DNA of 64,000 bases from Rhizobium leguminosarum (GTDB taxonomy: Bacteria; Pseudomonadota; Alphaproteobacteria; Rhizobiales; Rhizobiaceae): positions 62,001-126,000 of the forward strand of contig NZ_MZMU01000025.1 in the NCBI RefSeq assembly GCF_004123835.1. The letters are read 5' to 3'. Of this stretch, positions 25,246-33,417 are shown piece by piece. Positions within the stretch are counted from its first letter, which is position 1. Every line of letters starts with the position of its first letter. Under the pieces are notes generated by a model. It was not told the DNA's origin, did no database searches, and was given only the letters and a program-made list of their open reading frames with translations. The translations under genes and the position numbers were made by a program.

Positions 25246-25941
25246 ATGCCGGTCGCCCGCTCGGAACGGCTGTTGACGCTGCTCCAGACGCTCCGGCGTT
25301 ACCGGCGGCCGGTGACCGGCACGGTGCTGGCACAAGAGACCGGGGTCAGTCTGCGCACGCTCTATCGCGATATTGCCAGCCTGCAGGCCCAGGGCGCGAT
25401 GATCGAAGGCGAAGCCGGCATCGGTTATGTGCTGAAGCCCGGCTTCATGCTACCGCCGATGATGTTTTCCGAAGAAGAGCTGGAGGCATTGGTCCTCGGC
25501 TCGCGTTGGGTGGCGCGCGCCGCCGAGCCGCGCCTTGCCGGCGCCGGCGCCGATGCACTGGCCAAGATAGCCGCCGTGCTGCCGTCCGACATGCGAGAGA
25601 TGATCGATTCGGCGGCCCTGTTCGTCGGCCCCAAGCGCAGGGACGAGGACAAGGCTGACGTTTCGGCCATCCGCAAGGCGATCCGCATGGAGCGGATTCT
25701 CGAACTGCATTATGGCGACGAGCAGGGCCGTATTTCGCGCCGCCGCGTCTGGCCTTTCGGGCTCGGTTATTACGAGCATGTGCGCGTCCTGATGGCCTGG
25801 TGCGAACTGCGCCAGGATTTTCGCCATTTCCGCACCGATCGCATCATCGACATGGCGTTGCACGAGGTGCGTTATCCGCGCCGCCGCACGGTGCTCCTCA
25901 AGGAATGGCGCGAGACGCAGGACGTGCCGATGGAGAACTGA
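25246..25941 (+). CDS. YafY-type HTH/WYL transcriptional regulator
   Basis: 231 residues from ATG 25246. N-terminal DeoR-like winged helix (RSERLLTLLQTLRRY, then GVSLRTLYRDIASLQAQG) and a C-terminal WYL-type ligand-sensing domain (ILELHYGDEQGRISRRRVWP, then DFRHFRTDRI). WYL proteins bind small ligands or nucleic acids and control stress and metabolic genes. Two identical inverted repeats lie just after its stop (25945-25967) and before the VOC gene (26400-26422), the probable binding sites of this regulator. Follows nudC after four bases. Confidence 0.85.
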   Translation: MPVARSERLLTLLQTLRRYRRPVTGTVLAQETGVSLRTLYRDIASLQAQGAMIEGEAGIGYVLKPGFMLPPMMFSEEELEALVLGSRWVARAAEPRLAGAGADALAKIAAVLPSDMREMIDSAALFVGPKRRDEDKADVSAIRKAIRMERILELHYGDEQGRISRRRVWPFGLGYYEHVRVLMAWCELRQDFRHFRTDRIIDMALHEVRYPRRRTVLLKEWRETQDVPMEN

Positions 25942-25944
25942 ACG

Positions 25945-25967
25945 CTGCTGCCATAAACTGTCAGCAG
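25945..25967. promoter_or_regulatory. Operator copy 1, CTGCTGCCA-N5-TGTCAGCAG
   Basis: Inverted repeat of nine-base arms, one mismatch, five-base spacer, 45 bases before the small gene at 26012 and three bases after the WYL regulator stop. The arms are identical to those of copy 2 at 26400. Likely operator for the adjacent WYL/YafY regulator; the link is inferred from proximity. Confidence 0.65.
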
Positions 25968-26011
25968 ATGGAGTTATTATCAGTGCAGTTCACCAGGAAG
26001 GAGTACTGATC

Positions 26012-26272
26012 ATGGTAACGCCTCCAGCCATTCATTTCGCGAACGACCGTTTTGCGGCTGAGTCCTTTGCCGATGTCATTTCGGCCGAGACTTTTGCCGA
26101 TGTCCGCCAGTCAGCGCGCTCCGGCCTGCTGCACCTGGTCATGAACATTTTCCGCTTTCGCAGGGGAGATCGCACCAGCCTCGACCTTGAAGCGACCCCG
26201 GATTACCTGAAGCGCGACCTCGGCTTCATCGATGGACGCGACCCGCGCTGCGAGGACCGTTTTCCGCTCTAA
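26012..26272 (+). CDS. Small conserved-looking protein downstream of WYL operator
   Basis: 86 residues with a strong ribosome site (AGGAAGGAG) before ATG 26012. I do not recognise a family with certainty. The C-terminal ATPDYLKRDLGFIDGRDPR is reminiscent of the short helical DUF1127-like tails (LxRDxGF), and the N-terminal part has a near-duplicate (ESFADVISAETFADV). A hydrophobic stretch (LLHLVMNIF) is followed by basic residues (RFRRGDR). Its TAA stop coincides with the start of a RIME-type repeat. It is flanked by two copies of the same operator, so it is probably controlled with the VOC gene by the WYL regulator. Confidence 0.7.
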   Translation: MVTPPAIHFANDRFAAESFADVISAETFADVRQSARSGLLHLVMNIFRFRRGDRTSLDLEATPDYLKRDLGFIDGRDPRCEDRFPL

Positions 26273-26332
26273 AGCATATCGCGCAAAACTGTGCAGCAGT
26301 TTTGCGACAACGACATGCGCGACCGCTTTAGG
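26269..26332. repeat. RIME-type repeat family A, copy 2 (short form)
   Basis: 64 bases from CTAAAGCATATCGCG to GCTTTAGG; it keeps the first palindrome and both ends but lacks the second palindrome of the 108-base copies. The stop codon of the upstream small gene (26270-26272) is part of the element edge. Confidence 0.82.
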
Positions 26333-26399
26333 CCGCCCATCCTTATCAACATTCTGCCCGACGAGAACGGGGCGTTGCGATCGCAACGCCCTCGGTAGT

Positions 26400-26422
26400 C
26401 TGCTGCCATGATTTGTCAGCAG
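26400..26422. promoter_or_regulatory. Operator copy 2, CTGCTGCCA-N5-TGTCAGCAG
   Basis: Same arms, same five-base spacing as copy 1, 46 bases before the VOC gene ATG. A perfect 20-base palindrome (26371-26390, ending about ten bases upstream) separates it from the RIME copy. Confidence 0.65.
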
Positions 26423-26467
26423 ACGAGATCTCTGGCGGCGCCATTCTTAAACAACGGGAGAACCGAA

Positions 26468-26836
26468 ATGACCAGCCCCAACCTCATCATTCTTTACGTC
26501 AAGGACCCGGGTGAAAGCGCCAGCTTCTACCGGAATCTGCTGAACCGCGAGCCGGCCGTGGAAGCGCCGAATTTCGTCGCTTTTCCGCTTGAGGGCGGTT
26601 TCACGCTCGGTCTCTGGCGGCGCAGCAAGGTCGAGCCGCAGCCCTCCGCCATCGGCAACCGCGGCGAAGTGGCCTTCATGGTCGAAGGAGAAAATGCCGT
26701 CGCCAGACATTATGAAGACTGGCGCCAGCGCGGTCTGCCGATCGCCCAGGAATTGACCGAACTGGATTTCGGCCCGACCTTCGTCGTGCTCGATCCGGAT
26801 GGGCATCGGCTGCGTGTCTGTGAGCCGGATAAATAA
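26468..26836 (+). CDS. VOC-superfamily (glyoxalase/bleomycin-resistance-like) protein
   Basis: 122 residues from ATG 26468, preceded by ACGGGAGAA. Paired beta-alpha-beta-beta-beta modules of the vicinal oxygen chelate fold: LIILYVKDPGESASFYRNLL at the N-terminus and TFVVLDPDGHRLRVCEP at the C-terminus. The usual metal ligands of glyoxalase I are not all present, so it may be a binding protein or a non-glyoxalase enzyme; substrate unknown. Preceded by the same operator as the 26012 gene, hence probably under the WYL regulator. Confidence 0.83.
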   Translation: MTSPNLIILYVKDPGESASFYRNLLNREPAVEAPNFVAFPLEGGFTLGLWRRSKVEPQPSAIGNRGEVAFMVEGENAVARHYEDWRQRGLPIAQELTELDFGPTFVVLDPDGHRLRVCEPDK

Positions 26837-26860
26837 TTCAGGCGACTTGCGGGGCTTGCC

Positions 26861-27715
26861 TTACAGCAGGCCTCGCATTGCATGCCCCTTGTAGACGCCG
26901 AGGATGCGGACTTTCTCGGAAAAGAACCGCAGTTCCTCCAAGGCCCGGCGCACGTTCGGATCGTTCGGATGGCCCTCGATATCGGCGTAAAACTGCGTCG
27001 CCACGAATTTTCCGCCGAGCTGATAGCTTTCCAGCTTCGTCATGTTGATGTTGTTGGTGGCAAAGCCGCCGAGCGCCTTGTAGAGCGCGGCCGGAATGTT
27101 GCGGACGTTGAAGACGAAGGTGGTGACGACCTTTTCTTCCGCCGAATTCCGCTGTGCCCATTCCTCGTCGCGGGACAGGACGACGAAGCGGGTGACGTTG
27201 TTTTCCGTATCCTCGACATTTTCGGCGATGATCTCGAGCCCGTAGAGATCGGCGGCAAGGCGTGGCGCCAAGGCGGCCATCGAGCGGTCGCCGGTTTCCT
27301 TCACGAGCTTTGCCGCCCCCGCCGTATCGCCGGCGATCACAGGCTTCCAGCCATTGGCACGAACGATCTTGCGGCACTGGCCGAGCGCGTGGATATGGCT
27401 GTGCACCGTGCGGATCTCGTCCTTGGTAACACCGGGCAGCACCATCAGCTGGAAGCGGATCGGCATGAAATATTCGCCGATGATGTGCAGCCGCGACTCC
27501 GGCAGCAGATGATGGATATCGGCGACGCGCCCGGCGATCGTGTTCTCGATCGGGATCATCCCGATATCGGCATCGCCGTTGTCGACCGCCGTGAACGCAT
27601 CCTCGAAGGTCTGGCAGGGCAGCGGCTCCATGGTCGGAAACATGTCGCGGCTGGCCATATCGGAATTGGCGCCGAATTCGCCCTGGAAGGCGATCCTGTT
27701 GGTCTTGATGTTCAT
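26861..27715 (-). CDS. pheA: Prephenate dehydratase
   Basis: Converts prephenate to phenylpyruvate in phenylalanine synthesis. Monofunctional form of 284 residues without a chorismate mutase part. The two-lobed dehydratase domain shows IPIENTIAGRVADIHHLL and the key NVTRFVVL (TRF) motif; the C-terminal ACT domain for Phe feedback has ESYQLGGKFVATQFYADIEG. Start ATG 27715 (MNIKTNRIAFQGEFG). It follows kdsB by ten bases on the same strand; this pair next to cycM is the usual rhizobial arrangement. Confidence 0.95.
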   Translation of the reverse strand: MNIKTNRIAFQGEFGANSDMASRDMFPTMEPLPCQTFEDAFTAVDNGDADIGMIPIENTIAGRVADIHHLLPESRLHIIGEYFMPIRFQLMVLPGVTKDEIRTVHSHIHALGQCRKIVRANGWKPVIAGDTAGAAKLVKETGDRSMAALAPRLAADLYGLEIIAENVEDTENNVTRFVVLSRDEEWAQRNSAEEKVVTTFVFNVRNIPAALYKALGGFATNNINMTKLESYQLGGKFVATQFYADIEGHPNDPNVRRALEELRFFSEKVRILGVYKGHAMRGLL

Positions 27716-27725
27716 GATGGTTCCG

Positions 27726-28481
27726 TCAGTTCGACTTTGCGGAGAGGATGCGCCGCGCTTTTTCGAGGTCGGCGGGAGTATCGACACCGAGCGGAACCGT
27801 GTCAACGATCTCGGCGTCGATGCGCATGCCGGCTTCCAGCGCCCGCAGTTGCTCCAGTGATTCGCGCTTTTCGAGCGTCGAGGGACCGAGCGAGACGAAC
27901 CGTTCGAGCGCCGCGCGCCGATAGGCATAAAGGCCGATATGATGGTAGAGCGGCCCCTGGCCGTAAGGGGCGGTTGCCCGCGTGAAGTAGAGCGCGTGCA
28001 GCCGGGCCGCGGAAATCGGCGAGCCGACGATCTTGACGATGTGCGGCGCGGTCTTGTCCTCCTCATTGTCGATTTCGGTCGTCAGCGTGCCGATATCGAC
28101 CGCCTCGTTTTCGAGCGGTCGCAAAGCCGCGCGCACTGTATCCGGATCGATCGTCGGCAGATCGCCCTGGACGTTGACAATGATTTTCGCCTTTCCGTCC
28201 GGATCGACTTTCGTCAGCGCCTCAAAGATCCGATCGGAACCCGATTGATGATCCGTGCTGGTCATGACGACCTCGAAGCCGGCAGCGGCCACGGCATCGA
28301 ACACTTGGGCGTCGTCGACGGCGACGACGACGCGGCCGATGGCTGCTTCCCTGGCGCGCATCGCCACCTGGACGATCATCGGCAGGCCGCAAATATCGGC
28401 CAGCGGCTTGCCCGGAAGGCGGGTGGAGGCCATGCGCGCCGGGATCAGCACCAGCACGCCATCTAAATTTGAATCACTCAT
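27726..28481 (-). CDS. kdsB: 3-deoxy-manno-octulosonate cytidylyltransferase
   Basis: Activates Kdo with CTP to CMP-Kdo for the inner core of lipopolysaccharide. 251 residues. The nucleotide loop IPARMASTRLPGKPL, the VNVQGDLPTIDP Mg-binding motif, and HIGLYAYRRAALERF match KdsB throughout. Upstream of pheA in one transcription unit; divergent from cycM, with 154 bases between the two starts. Confidence 0.96.
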   Translation of the reverse strand: MSDSNLDGVLVLIPARMASTRLPGKPLADICGLPMIVQVAMRAREAAIGRVVVAVDDAQVFDAVAAAGFEVVMTSTDHQSGSDRIFEALTKVDPDGKAKIIVNVQGDLPTIDPDTVRAALRPLENEAVDIGTLTTEIDNEEDKTAPHIVKIVGSPISAARLHALYFTRATAPYGQGPLYHHIGLYAYRRAALERFVSLGPSTLEKRESLEQLRALEAGMRIDAEIVDTVPLGVDTPADLEKARRILSAKSN

Positions 28482-28635
28482 TGTTCAGGCCTTCTAATCC
28501 GGGCTGGAAAGTGTCAAAAAGTCTCATGCGCAAGACCATTTAGACAGTTGCAACGAACAGCCAAAAGACATAGGTTCCGCGCGATTTCAAGATGGTCCGG
28601 TTTATGATCTGCCGGCTGCAAGGGGAGCATTGCAG

Positions 28636-29199
28636 ATGAATTCATACGTCAATACGGCCGTCGGGGCGCTGCTCGGAACGATTTTCGTTCTGATGTCGGT
28701 CTCTATCGCGTCCGAAGGAATCTTCCATTCCGAAGCACCGGAAAAGGAAGGTTTCGCGATCGTTGCCGAAGAGGCGCCCGCTGCTGGCGGCGAGGCTGCG
28801 CCTGCCGTTGCCGTTCCGATTGCGCAATTGCTCGCTTCTGCAGATGCCAAGGCCGGCGAGACGGTCTTCAAGAAGTGTCAGGCCTGTCATGACGCCACCA
28901 AAGGGGGGCCGAACAAAGTCGGTCCCAACCTCTTTGGTGTCGTAGATCGCCCGGTCGCCTCGCATGCAGGCTTCGCCTATTCTACCGCCATGAAGGATTT
29001 CTCCAAAGGCAGCAGCGAGAAGTGGACCTTCGACTATCTCAACAAGTTCCTGCTGGCGCCGAAGAAGGACGTTCCCGGTACCGCGATGAGCTTTGCAGGT
29101 CTGCCGAAGGATCAGGATCGGGCCAACGTCATCCTCTATCTGCACACGCTCGCCGATTCGCCGGTACCGTTGCCGGATCCGAACGCGGCGACGCAATGA
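28636..29199 (+). CDS. cycM: Membrane-anchored cytochrome c CycM
   Basis: Class I c-type cytochrome tethered to the cytoplasmic membrane, carrying electrons from the bc1 complex to the aa3 oxidase in rhizobia. 187 residues from ATG 28636, which has AAGGGGAG nine bases upstream (a TTG at 28630 is less likely). An uncleaved N-terminal anchor (TAVGALLGTIFVLMSVSIA), an Ala/Glu-rich linker, the haem site CQACH near residue 80, and the distal Met ligand in GTAMSFAG near 148 are all visible. A strong terminator follows. Confidence 0.94.
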   Translation: MNSYVNTAVGALLGTIFVLMSVSIASEGIFHSEAPEKEGFAIVAEEAPAAGGEAAPAVAVPIAQLLASADAKAGETVFKKCQACHDATKGGPNKVGPNLFGVVDRPVASHAGFAYSTAMKDFSKGSSEKWTFDYLNKFLLAPKKDVPGTAMSFAGLPKDQDRANVILYLHTLADSPVPLPDPNAATQ

Positions 29200-29226
29200 G
29201 CGCACATACAATCGCATGACATCGAA

Positions 29227-29253
29227 GCCCGGCCCCGCAAGCCGGGCTTTTTT
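29227..29253 (+). terminator. Intrinsic terminator of cycM
   Basis: Seven-bp stem GCCCGGC/GCCGGGC (29227-29233 with 29241-29247) and six T (29248-29253), 28 bases after the cycM stop. The AEC gene ends 14 bases further on the other strand. Confidence 0.92.
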
Positions 29254-29266
29254 GTGCTGAGAGCGC

Positions 29267-30217
29267 TCAGGCGCCGAGGAAATAGGCCCAGAGCGAGACC
29301 GTGATGGCGCCGAGCGCCGTCGTCACGGTGATGGTCGAGGCGGCGAGGCTGTGACCGACGCCGAAGCGATTGGCGATCAGCCAGGCGTTGACGCCTGTTG
29401 GGACGGAGGAGGTCAGTACGATTGCTGCCGTCCATTCGGGGCGGCTGAGGCCGAGGAGATGGCTTGCCGCCCAGACGCAGCCCGGCAACAGCAGCAGCTT
29501 GCACGCCGAGGTGACGCTGGCGATACCGAGATTGCCGGAAACGCCGTATCTCTCCAGCGCCATGCCGAGCGATATCAGCGCCGCCGGGCCGGCAATGCCG
29601 GCGATCTGCCCGACGACCGTTGCCAGCGTTGTTGGCATGGTGAGACCGGAAAGGTGCATGGCCATGCCGGCCGCAAGGCCGATCACCAGCGGGTTGCGCA
29701 CGAGATTGACTGCGATCTGGCGGAGCACGAGCATCATGCTGCGATCGCTTTTGCCGGCGATCTTGCGCTCGGCATGCTCCATCAGCACTGTGCCGGCGAC
29801 CATCATCACGGGCAGATGCACGGCAAGCAGGATCGACAGCGCCACCAGCCCTTCGTCGCCGACGGTCCGCTCGACAAGCGGCAGGCCGATGAAGATATTG
29901 TTGGCGAAGGCCGAGGACACGCCGGCCAGCACGCCGATCCGTTCGTCGCGGTTAAAGAGGCGTGTGGCGGCGATATGGCCGGCCGTCCAGGTGATAGCAA
30001 CGCCGGAAAAATAGACGATCCAGAGCCGGAAGGGTGAGGCGCCGTGAAAATCCGCCTCGGCGATGGTGCGGAAGAGCAGAAGCGGCACGGCGATCTTGAA
30101 GACGAATTCGCTGAGCGCTTCGCCGACATTCGACGCCATCAACCCGCTGCGGACGATCACCCAGCCGATGAGAATCAGAATGAAGATGGGAAGGACGTCG
30201 AAAATGATGGCTGACAT
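29267..30217 (-). CDS. AEC-family permease (auxin efflux carrier-like)
   Basis: Integral membrane carrier of 316 residues with about ten hydrophobic segments in two inverted groups of five, the AEC/BART fold. The N-terminal VLPIFILILIGWVIVRSG and the C-terminal LTSSVPTGVNAWLIANRFG (with the crossing-helix proline-glycine region) are typical. Bacterial members export or import organic acids and related small molecules; the substrate is not readable. Convergent with cycM; a family B repeat lies just upstream of its start. Confidence 0.88.
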   Translation of the reverse strand: MSAIIFDVLPIFILILIGWVIVRSGLMASNVGEALSEFVFKIAVPLLLFRTIAEADFHGASPFRLWIVYFSGVAITWTAGHIAATRLFNRDERIGVLAGVSSAFANNIFIGLPLVERTVGDEGLVALSILLAVHLPVMMVAGTVLMEHAERKIAGKSDRSMMLVLRQIAVNLVRNPLVIGLAAGMAMHLSGLTMPTTLATVVGQIAGIAGPAALISLGMALERYGVSGNLGIASVTSACKLLLLPGCVWAASHLLGLSRPEWTAAIVLTSSVPTGVNAWLIANRFGVGHSLAASTITVTTALGAITVSLWAYFLGA

Positions 30218-30251
30218 GCGGGAGGCTGCTCTGCGCGGGGGAGTATACGAC

Positions 30252-30321
30252 CTCTACAGCGCCGCGTCTTTTCGAGACGCGCAAAGGACGCTGTAGTACT
30301 TTGAATTAAGGAATTATGCAG
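30252..30321 (-). repeat. Palindromic repeat family B, copy 2
   Basis: Reverse-oriented, shortened copy: CTCTACAGCG ... CGCTGTAG enclosing GCGTCT/AGACGC, then the ACTTTGAA and GAATTATGCAG part. It lacks the CTTAAATCG/CGATTTAAG palindrome of copy 1. Confidence 0.82.
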
Positions 30322-30390
30322 TAGCAGCAAACGGCTCGGATTGAAAAGCCAATCGCCGCCCGATCCGGCAGCCCGAGTATCCGAAAGCAA

Positions 30391-30414
30391 AAAAAGCGGG
30401 CACAGCCCGCTTTT
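30391..30414 (-). terminator. Orphan intrinsic terminator
   Basis: Six-bp stem GCGGGC/GCCCGC with a three-base loop (30396-30410). Minus-strand reading gives seven T after the stem, plus-strand reading only four. No annotated gene on the minus strand feeds into it, so an unrecognised short transcript from about 30420-30560 is possible. Confidence 0.7.
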
Positions 30415-30705
30415 CCGCTCCGGCCGTGCCGGATATCCGGATCACGAAGCTGCCAGTCCATCCGTGGTCAGCATCGCGCCGGTAAGATCGAAGGGATCAT
30501 CCCTCGTGCGCCCGACTGCAACTGAAAGCTGCTCATGCCGGTCTTCTTGCGAGTATTTCTAGATATTGAAAATGACAGGGACATGACGAATAGCCGGCAC
30601 TTTTGCGAAGAAATAGATAGGCCAACCACCATTTATCCTTCCAAACCGCAGAAATTTCGCTAAGACCAAACCCCGGCTATCACAAACTCCGGGACCTCCC
30701 ATTTC

Positions 30706-31698
30706 ATGACAAGATTCGATGTTCTGACAGTCGGCAACGCAATCGTGGATATCATTGCCCGTTGCGACGACCAGTTCCTCATTGACAACCAGATCACCAA
30801 GGCGGCGATGAACCTTATCGATGCCGAACGCGCCGAACTCTTGTATTCGCGCATGGGACCGGCGCTCGAAGCTTCCGGCGGCAGCGCCGGCAACACGGCG
30901 GCGGGCGTGGCGAGCCTCGGCGGCAAGGCTGCCTATTTCGGCAATGTCGCCCAAGATCAGCTCGGTGACATCTTCGCGCACGACATCCGCGCCCAGGGCG
31001 TCCACTACCAGACCCGGCCGAAGGGCACCTTCCCGCCGACGGCGCGTTCGATGATCTTCGTCACCGAAGACGGCGAGCGTTCGATGAACACCTATCTCGG
31101 CGCTTGCGTCGAACTCGGCCCGGAAGACGTCGAGACCGACGTCGTGGCCGACGCCAAGGTTACCTATTTCGAAGGTTATCTCTGGGATCCGCCGCGCGCC
31201 AAGGAAGCGATCCTCGATTGTGCCCGCATCGCCCATGAAAACGGCCGCGAAATGTCGATGACGCTGTCCGACAGCTTCTGCGTCGACCGCTATCGCGGTG
31301 AGTTCCTCGATCTGATGCGCTCCGGCAAGGTCGATATCGTCTTCGCCAATCGCCAGGAAGCACTGTCGCTCTACGAGACCGACGATTTCGAGGAGGCGCT
31401 GAACAGGATCGCCGCCGATTGCAAGATCGCCGCCGTGACGATGAGCGAGGACGGCGCCGTCATCCTGAAGGGCCGTGAGCGTTTTTACGTCGATGCGATC
31501 AGGATCAAGGAAGTGGTCGATACGACCGGTGCCGGCGATCTCTTCGCCTCCGGCTTCCTCTATGGCTACACGCAGGGACGCTCTCTCGAGGATTGCGGCA
31601 AGCTCGGTTGCCTGGCTGCCGGCATCGTCATCCAACAGATCGGTCCGCGCCCGATGACCTCGCTTTCCGAGGCCGCCAAACGGGCAGGGCTTATTTGA
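30706..31698 (+). CDS. PfkB-family sugar/nucleoside kinase, probably adenosine kinase
   Basis: Ribokinase-fold kinase of 330 residues that phosphorylates a sugar or nucleoside hydroxyl with ATP. PfkB signature 1 lies in SGGSAGNTAAGVASLGGKAAYFG and signature 2 with the catalytic Asp and anion hole in DTTGAGDLFASGFLYG. Closest-looking group is the bacterial adenosine/inosine kinase-like branch, commonly called adenosine kinase in rhizobia; the substrate is inferred. Its last eight bases overlap the convergent SH3 gene. Confidence 0.85.
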   Translation: MTRFDVLTVGNAIVDIIARCDDQFLIDNQITKAAMNLIDAERAELLYSRMGPALEASGGSAGNTAAGVASLGGKAAYFGNVAQDQLGDIFAHDIRAQGVHYQTRPKGTFPPTARSMIFVTEDGERSMNTYLGACVELGPEDVETDVVADAKVTYFEGYLWDPPRAKEAILDCARIAHENGREMSMTLSDSFCVDRYRGEFLDLMRSGKVDIVFANRQEALSLYETDDFEEALNRIAADCKIAAVTMSEDGAVILKGRERFYVDAIRIKEVVDTTGAGDLFASGFLYGYTQGRSLEDCGKLGCLAAGIVIQQIGPRPMTSLSEAAKRAGLI

Positions 31699-32230
31699 AG
31701 GCTTCGCCGGGATAGGCGCCCCAGATCTCCGACTGCGCCACCCAGCCCGAGGCGCCGTCGGATTCGGCGCGGCACCAGTCGCCGTTGCATTCGCCGATCG
31801 TCAGCATCACGCCGGGTTCGAGCTTGGCGACGATCGAGGCGGAGGGCTGCGCCTCGCGGCGCAGATTGACATAGATTCCCTTGCCCTTGGTCTTCATCCA
31901 CGGGGCGGCGATCGCCGCGCGCTGGCCTGACAGCAGCGACTGGTTGACCCAGCCTTCGGTGCCGTCGGCATCTCGGATGCGGCGCCAATTGTCGTATTCC
32001 TGGATGATCTCCACCGGCAGGCCGGATTTCAGGTACATCCACGACACGGCGTAATCCGTTCCTGGACCGATGCGCAGGTTGACGCGCTTGGATTTCAGCG
32101 TGACGAAACGCGGCAATGGCAGTCCGCTTGGCCCCTTGGCCGCCTGCGCATGGGCGAACTCGACGCTTCCCAGGGATGCAGCCAGAGCGATGGCAAGGGC
32201 GAGGCAGGACTTTAGGACTTTGCTGCGCAT
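31691..32230 (-). CDS. Secreted bacterial SH3-domain protein
   Basis: 179 residues with a signal peptide (MRSKVLKSCLALAIALAASLGSVEFAHA, residues 1-28), so exported to the periplasm. Two SH3-like units follow: FVTLKSKRVNLRIGPGTDY ... WRRIRDADGTEGWVNQSLL, and YVNLRREAQPSASIVAKLEPG ... WCRAESDGASGWVAQSEIWG. This double SH3_4 arrangement is common in Rhizobiales and is thought to bind cell-wall material. No catalytic domain. Overlaps the end of the convergent PfkB gene by eight bases. Confidence 0.85.
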   Translation of the reverse strand: MRSKVLKSCLALAIALAASLGSVEFAHAQAAKGPSGLPLPRFVTLKSKRVNLRIGPGTDYAVSWMYLKSGLPVEIIQEYDNWRRIRDADGTEGWVNQSLLSGQRAAIAAPWMKTKGKGIYVNLRREAQPSASIVAKLEPGVMLTIGECNGDWCRAESDGASGWVAQSEIWGAYPGEAFK

Positions 32231-32415
32231 GGAAGTTTCCGTTTGCTCGAATTCGCGGGCAGGCCCGGCCTGCTCGCGGTCCGGGCTCTGACATTCCCCG
32301 GCTGCACCACGAGTTTTGTTTGTCTTCGCGTGCGGGTCTGGTAGAAAATGCCCGGAATGGGAAAATTATCACCCCTCTTGGTTAAAGACCTCTGAACAAG
32401 GCACCACAGGCAGCC

Positions 32416-33417
32416 ATGACAGCGAAGAAAAAACCGAAGGTCTACATCACCCGCAAGCTGCCGGATGCCGTCGAAACCCGGATGCGCGAACTCTTCGACG
32501 CCGAGCTGAACATCGACGACGCGCCGCGTTCCGTTCCCGAGCTGATCGCCGCGGTCAAGACCGCCGACGTGCTGGTGCCGACCGTCACCGATCGTATCGA
32601 CGCGGCGCTGATCGAACAGGCGGGACCGCAGATGAAGCTGATTGCGAGCTTCTCGAACGGCACCGATCACATCGACGTCGAGGCGGCGGCGCGCAAGGGC
32701 ATCACCGTTACCAACACGCCGAACGTCCTGACCGAGGACACCGCCGATATGACGATGGCGCTGATTCTCGCGGTTCCGAGAAGGCTCGGCGAAGGTGCGC
32801 GCGTGCTGACCGACCAGCCGGGTGAATGGGCAGGCTGGTCTCCCACCTGGATGCTCGGCCGGCGCATTCACGGCAAGCGCATCGGCATCGTCGGCATGGG
32901 CCGCATCGGCACGGCGGTGGCCCGCCGCGCCAAGGCTTTCGGCCTGTCGATCCACTACCACAACCGCAAGCGCGTCAATCCGGCCGTCGAGGACGAGCTG
33001 GAGGCGACCTATTGGGAAAGCCTCGACCAGATGCTTGCCCGCGTCGATATCGTTTCCGTCAATTGTCCGTCGACGCCGGCCACCTTTCACCTGATCTCGG
33101 CCCGCCGTCTGGCGCTGCTGCAGCCGACAGCCTATCTCGTCAACACCGCGCGCGGCGACGTGGTCGACGAAGCTGCGCTGATCAAATGCCTGAGGGAAGG
33201 ACGGATCGCCGGCGCCGGCCTCGACGTCTTCGAGAACGAGCCCGCCGTCAACCCGAAGCTTATCAAGCTCGCCAATGAGGGCAAGGTCGTGCTGCTGCCG
33301 CATATGAGTTCGGCGACGATCGAAGGCCGCATCGACATGGGCGACAAGGTCATCATCAATATCCGCACCTTCATCGACGGTCACAGGCCGCCGAATCGGG
33401 TACTGCCCGGCCGCTAG
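32416..33417 (+). CDS. D-isomer-specific 2-hydroxyacid dehydrogenase (glyoxylate/glycerate type)
   Basis: NAD(P)H-dependent dehydrogenase of 333 residues reducing glyoxylate or hydroxypyruvate to glycolate/glycerate. The nucleotide loop is GIVGMGRIGTAVARRAKAFG; catalytic Arg is in NTARGDVVDEAAL, the Glu in ENEPAVNP, and the His in LLPHMSSATIEGR. All are in place. The TAG stop (33415-33417) is the first part of a palindromic repeat. Divergent from the SH3 gene. Confidence 0.9.
   Translation: MTAKKKPKVYITRKLPDAVETRMRELFDAELNIDDAPRSVPELIAAVKTADVLVPTVTDRIDAALIEQAGPQMKLIASFSNGTDHIDVEAAARKGITVTNTPNVLTEDTADMTMALILAVPRRLGEGARVLTDQPGEWAGWSPTWMLGRRIHGKRIGIVGMGRIGTAVARRAKAFGLSIHYHNRKRVNPAVEDELEATYWESLDQMLARVDIVSVNCPSTPATFHLISARRLALLQPTAYLVNTARGDVVDEAALIKCLREGRIAGAGLDVFENEPAVNPKLIKLANEGKVVLLPHMSSATIEGRIDMGDKVIINIRTFIDGHRPPNRVLPGR

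Larger units (their letters stand above)
30218..30705. other. Intergenic region with repeat B2 and an orphan terminator
   Basis: 488 bases without a convincing gene. It holds a family B repeat at 30252-30321 and a bidirectional-looking hairpin at 30391-30414 that is best as a minus-strand terminator. Between 30430 and 30550 the minus strand has a stop-to-stop open frame of 38 codons ending at the hairpin (contains VGRTRDDPFDLTG), without a start; it might be a gene remnant. The promoter of the PfkB gene must lie near 30600-30690. Confidence 0.5.

Noticed and set aside
26371..26390. Perfect 20-base palindrome GGCGTTGCGA/TCGCAACGCC as a terminator
   Set aside because: There is no T tract on either strand. 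It may be part of the repeat neighbourhood or an extra regulator site, but I cannot support a function.
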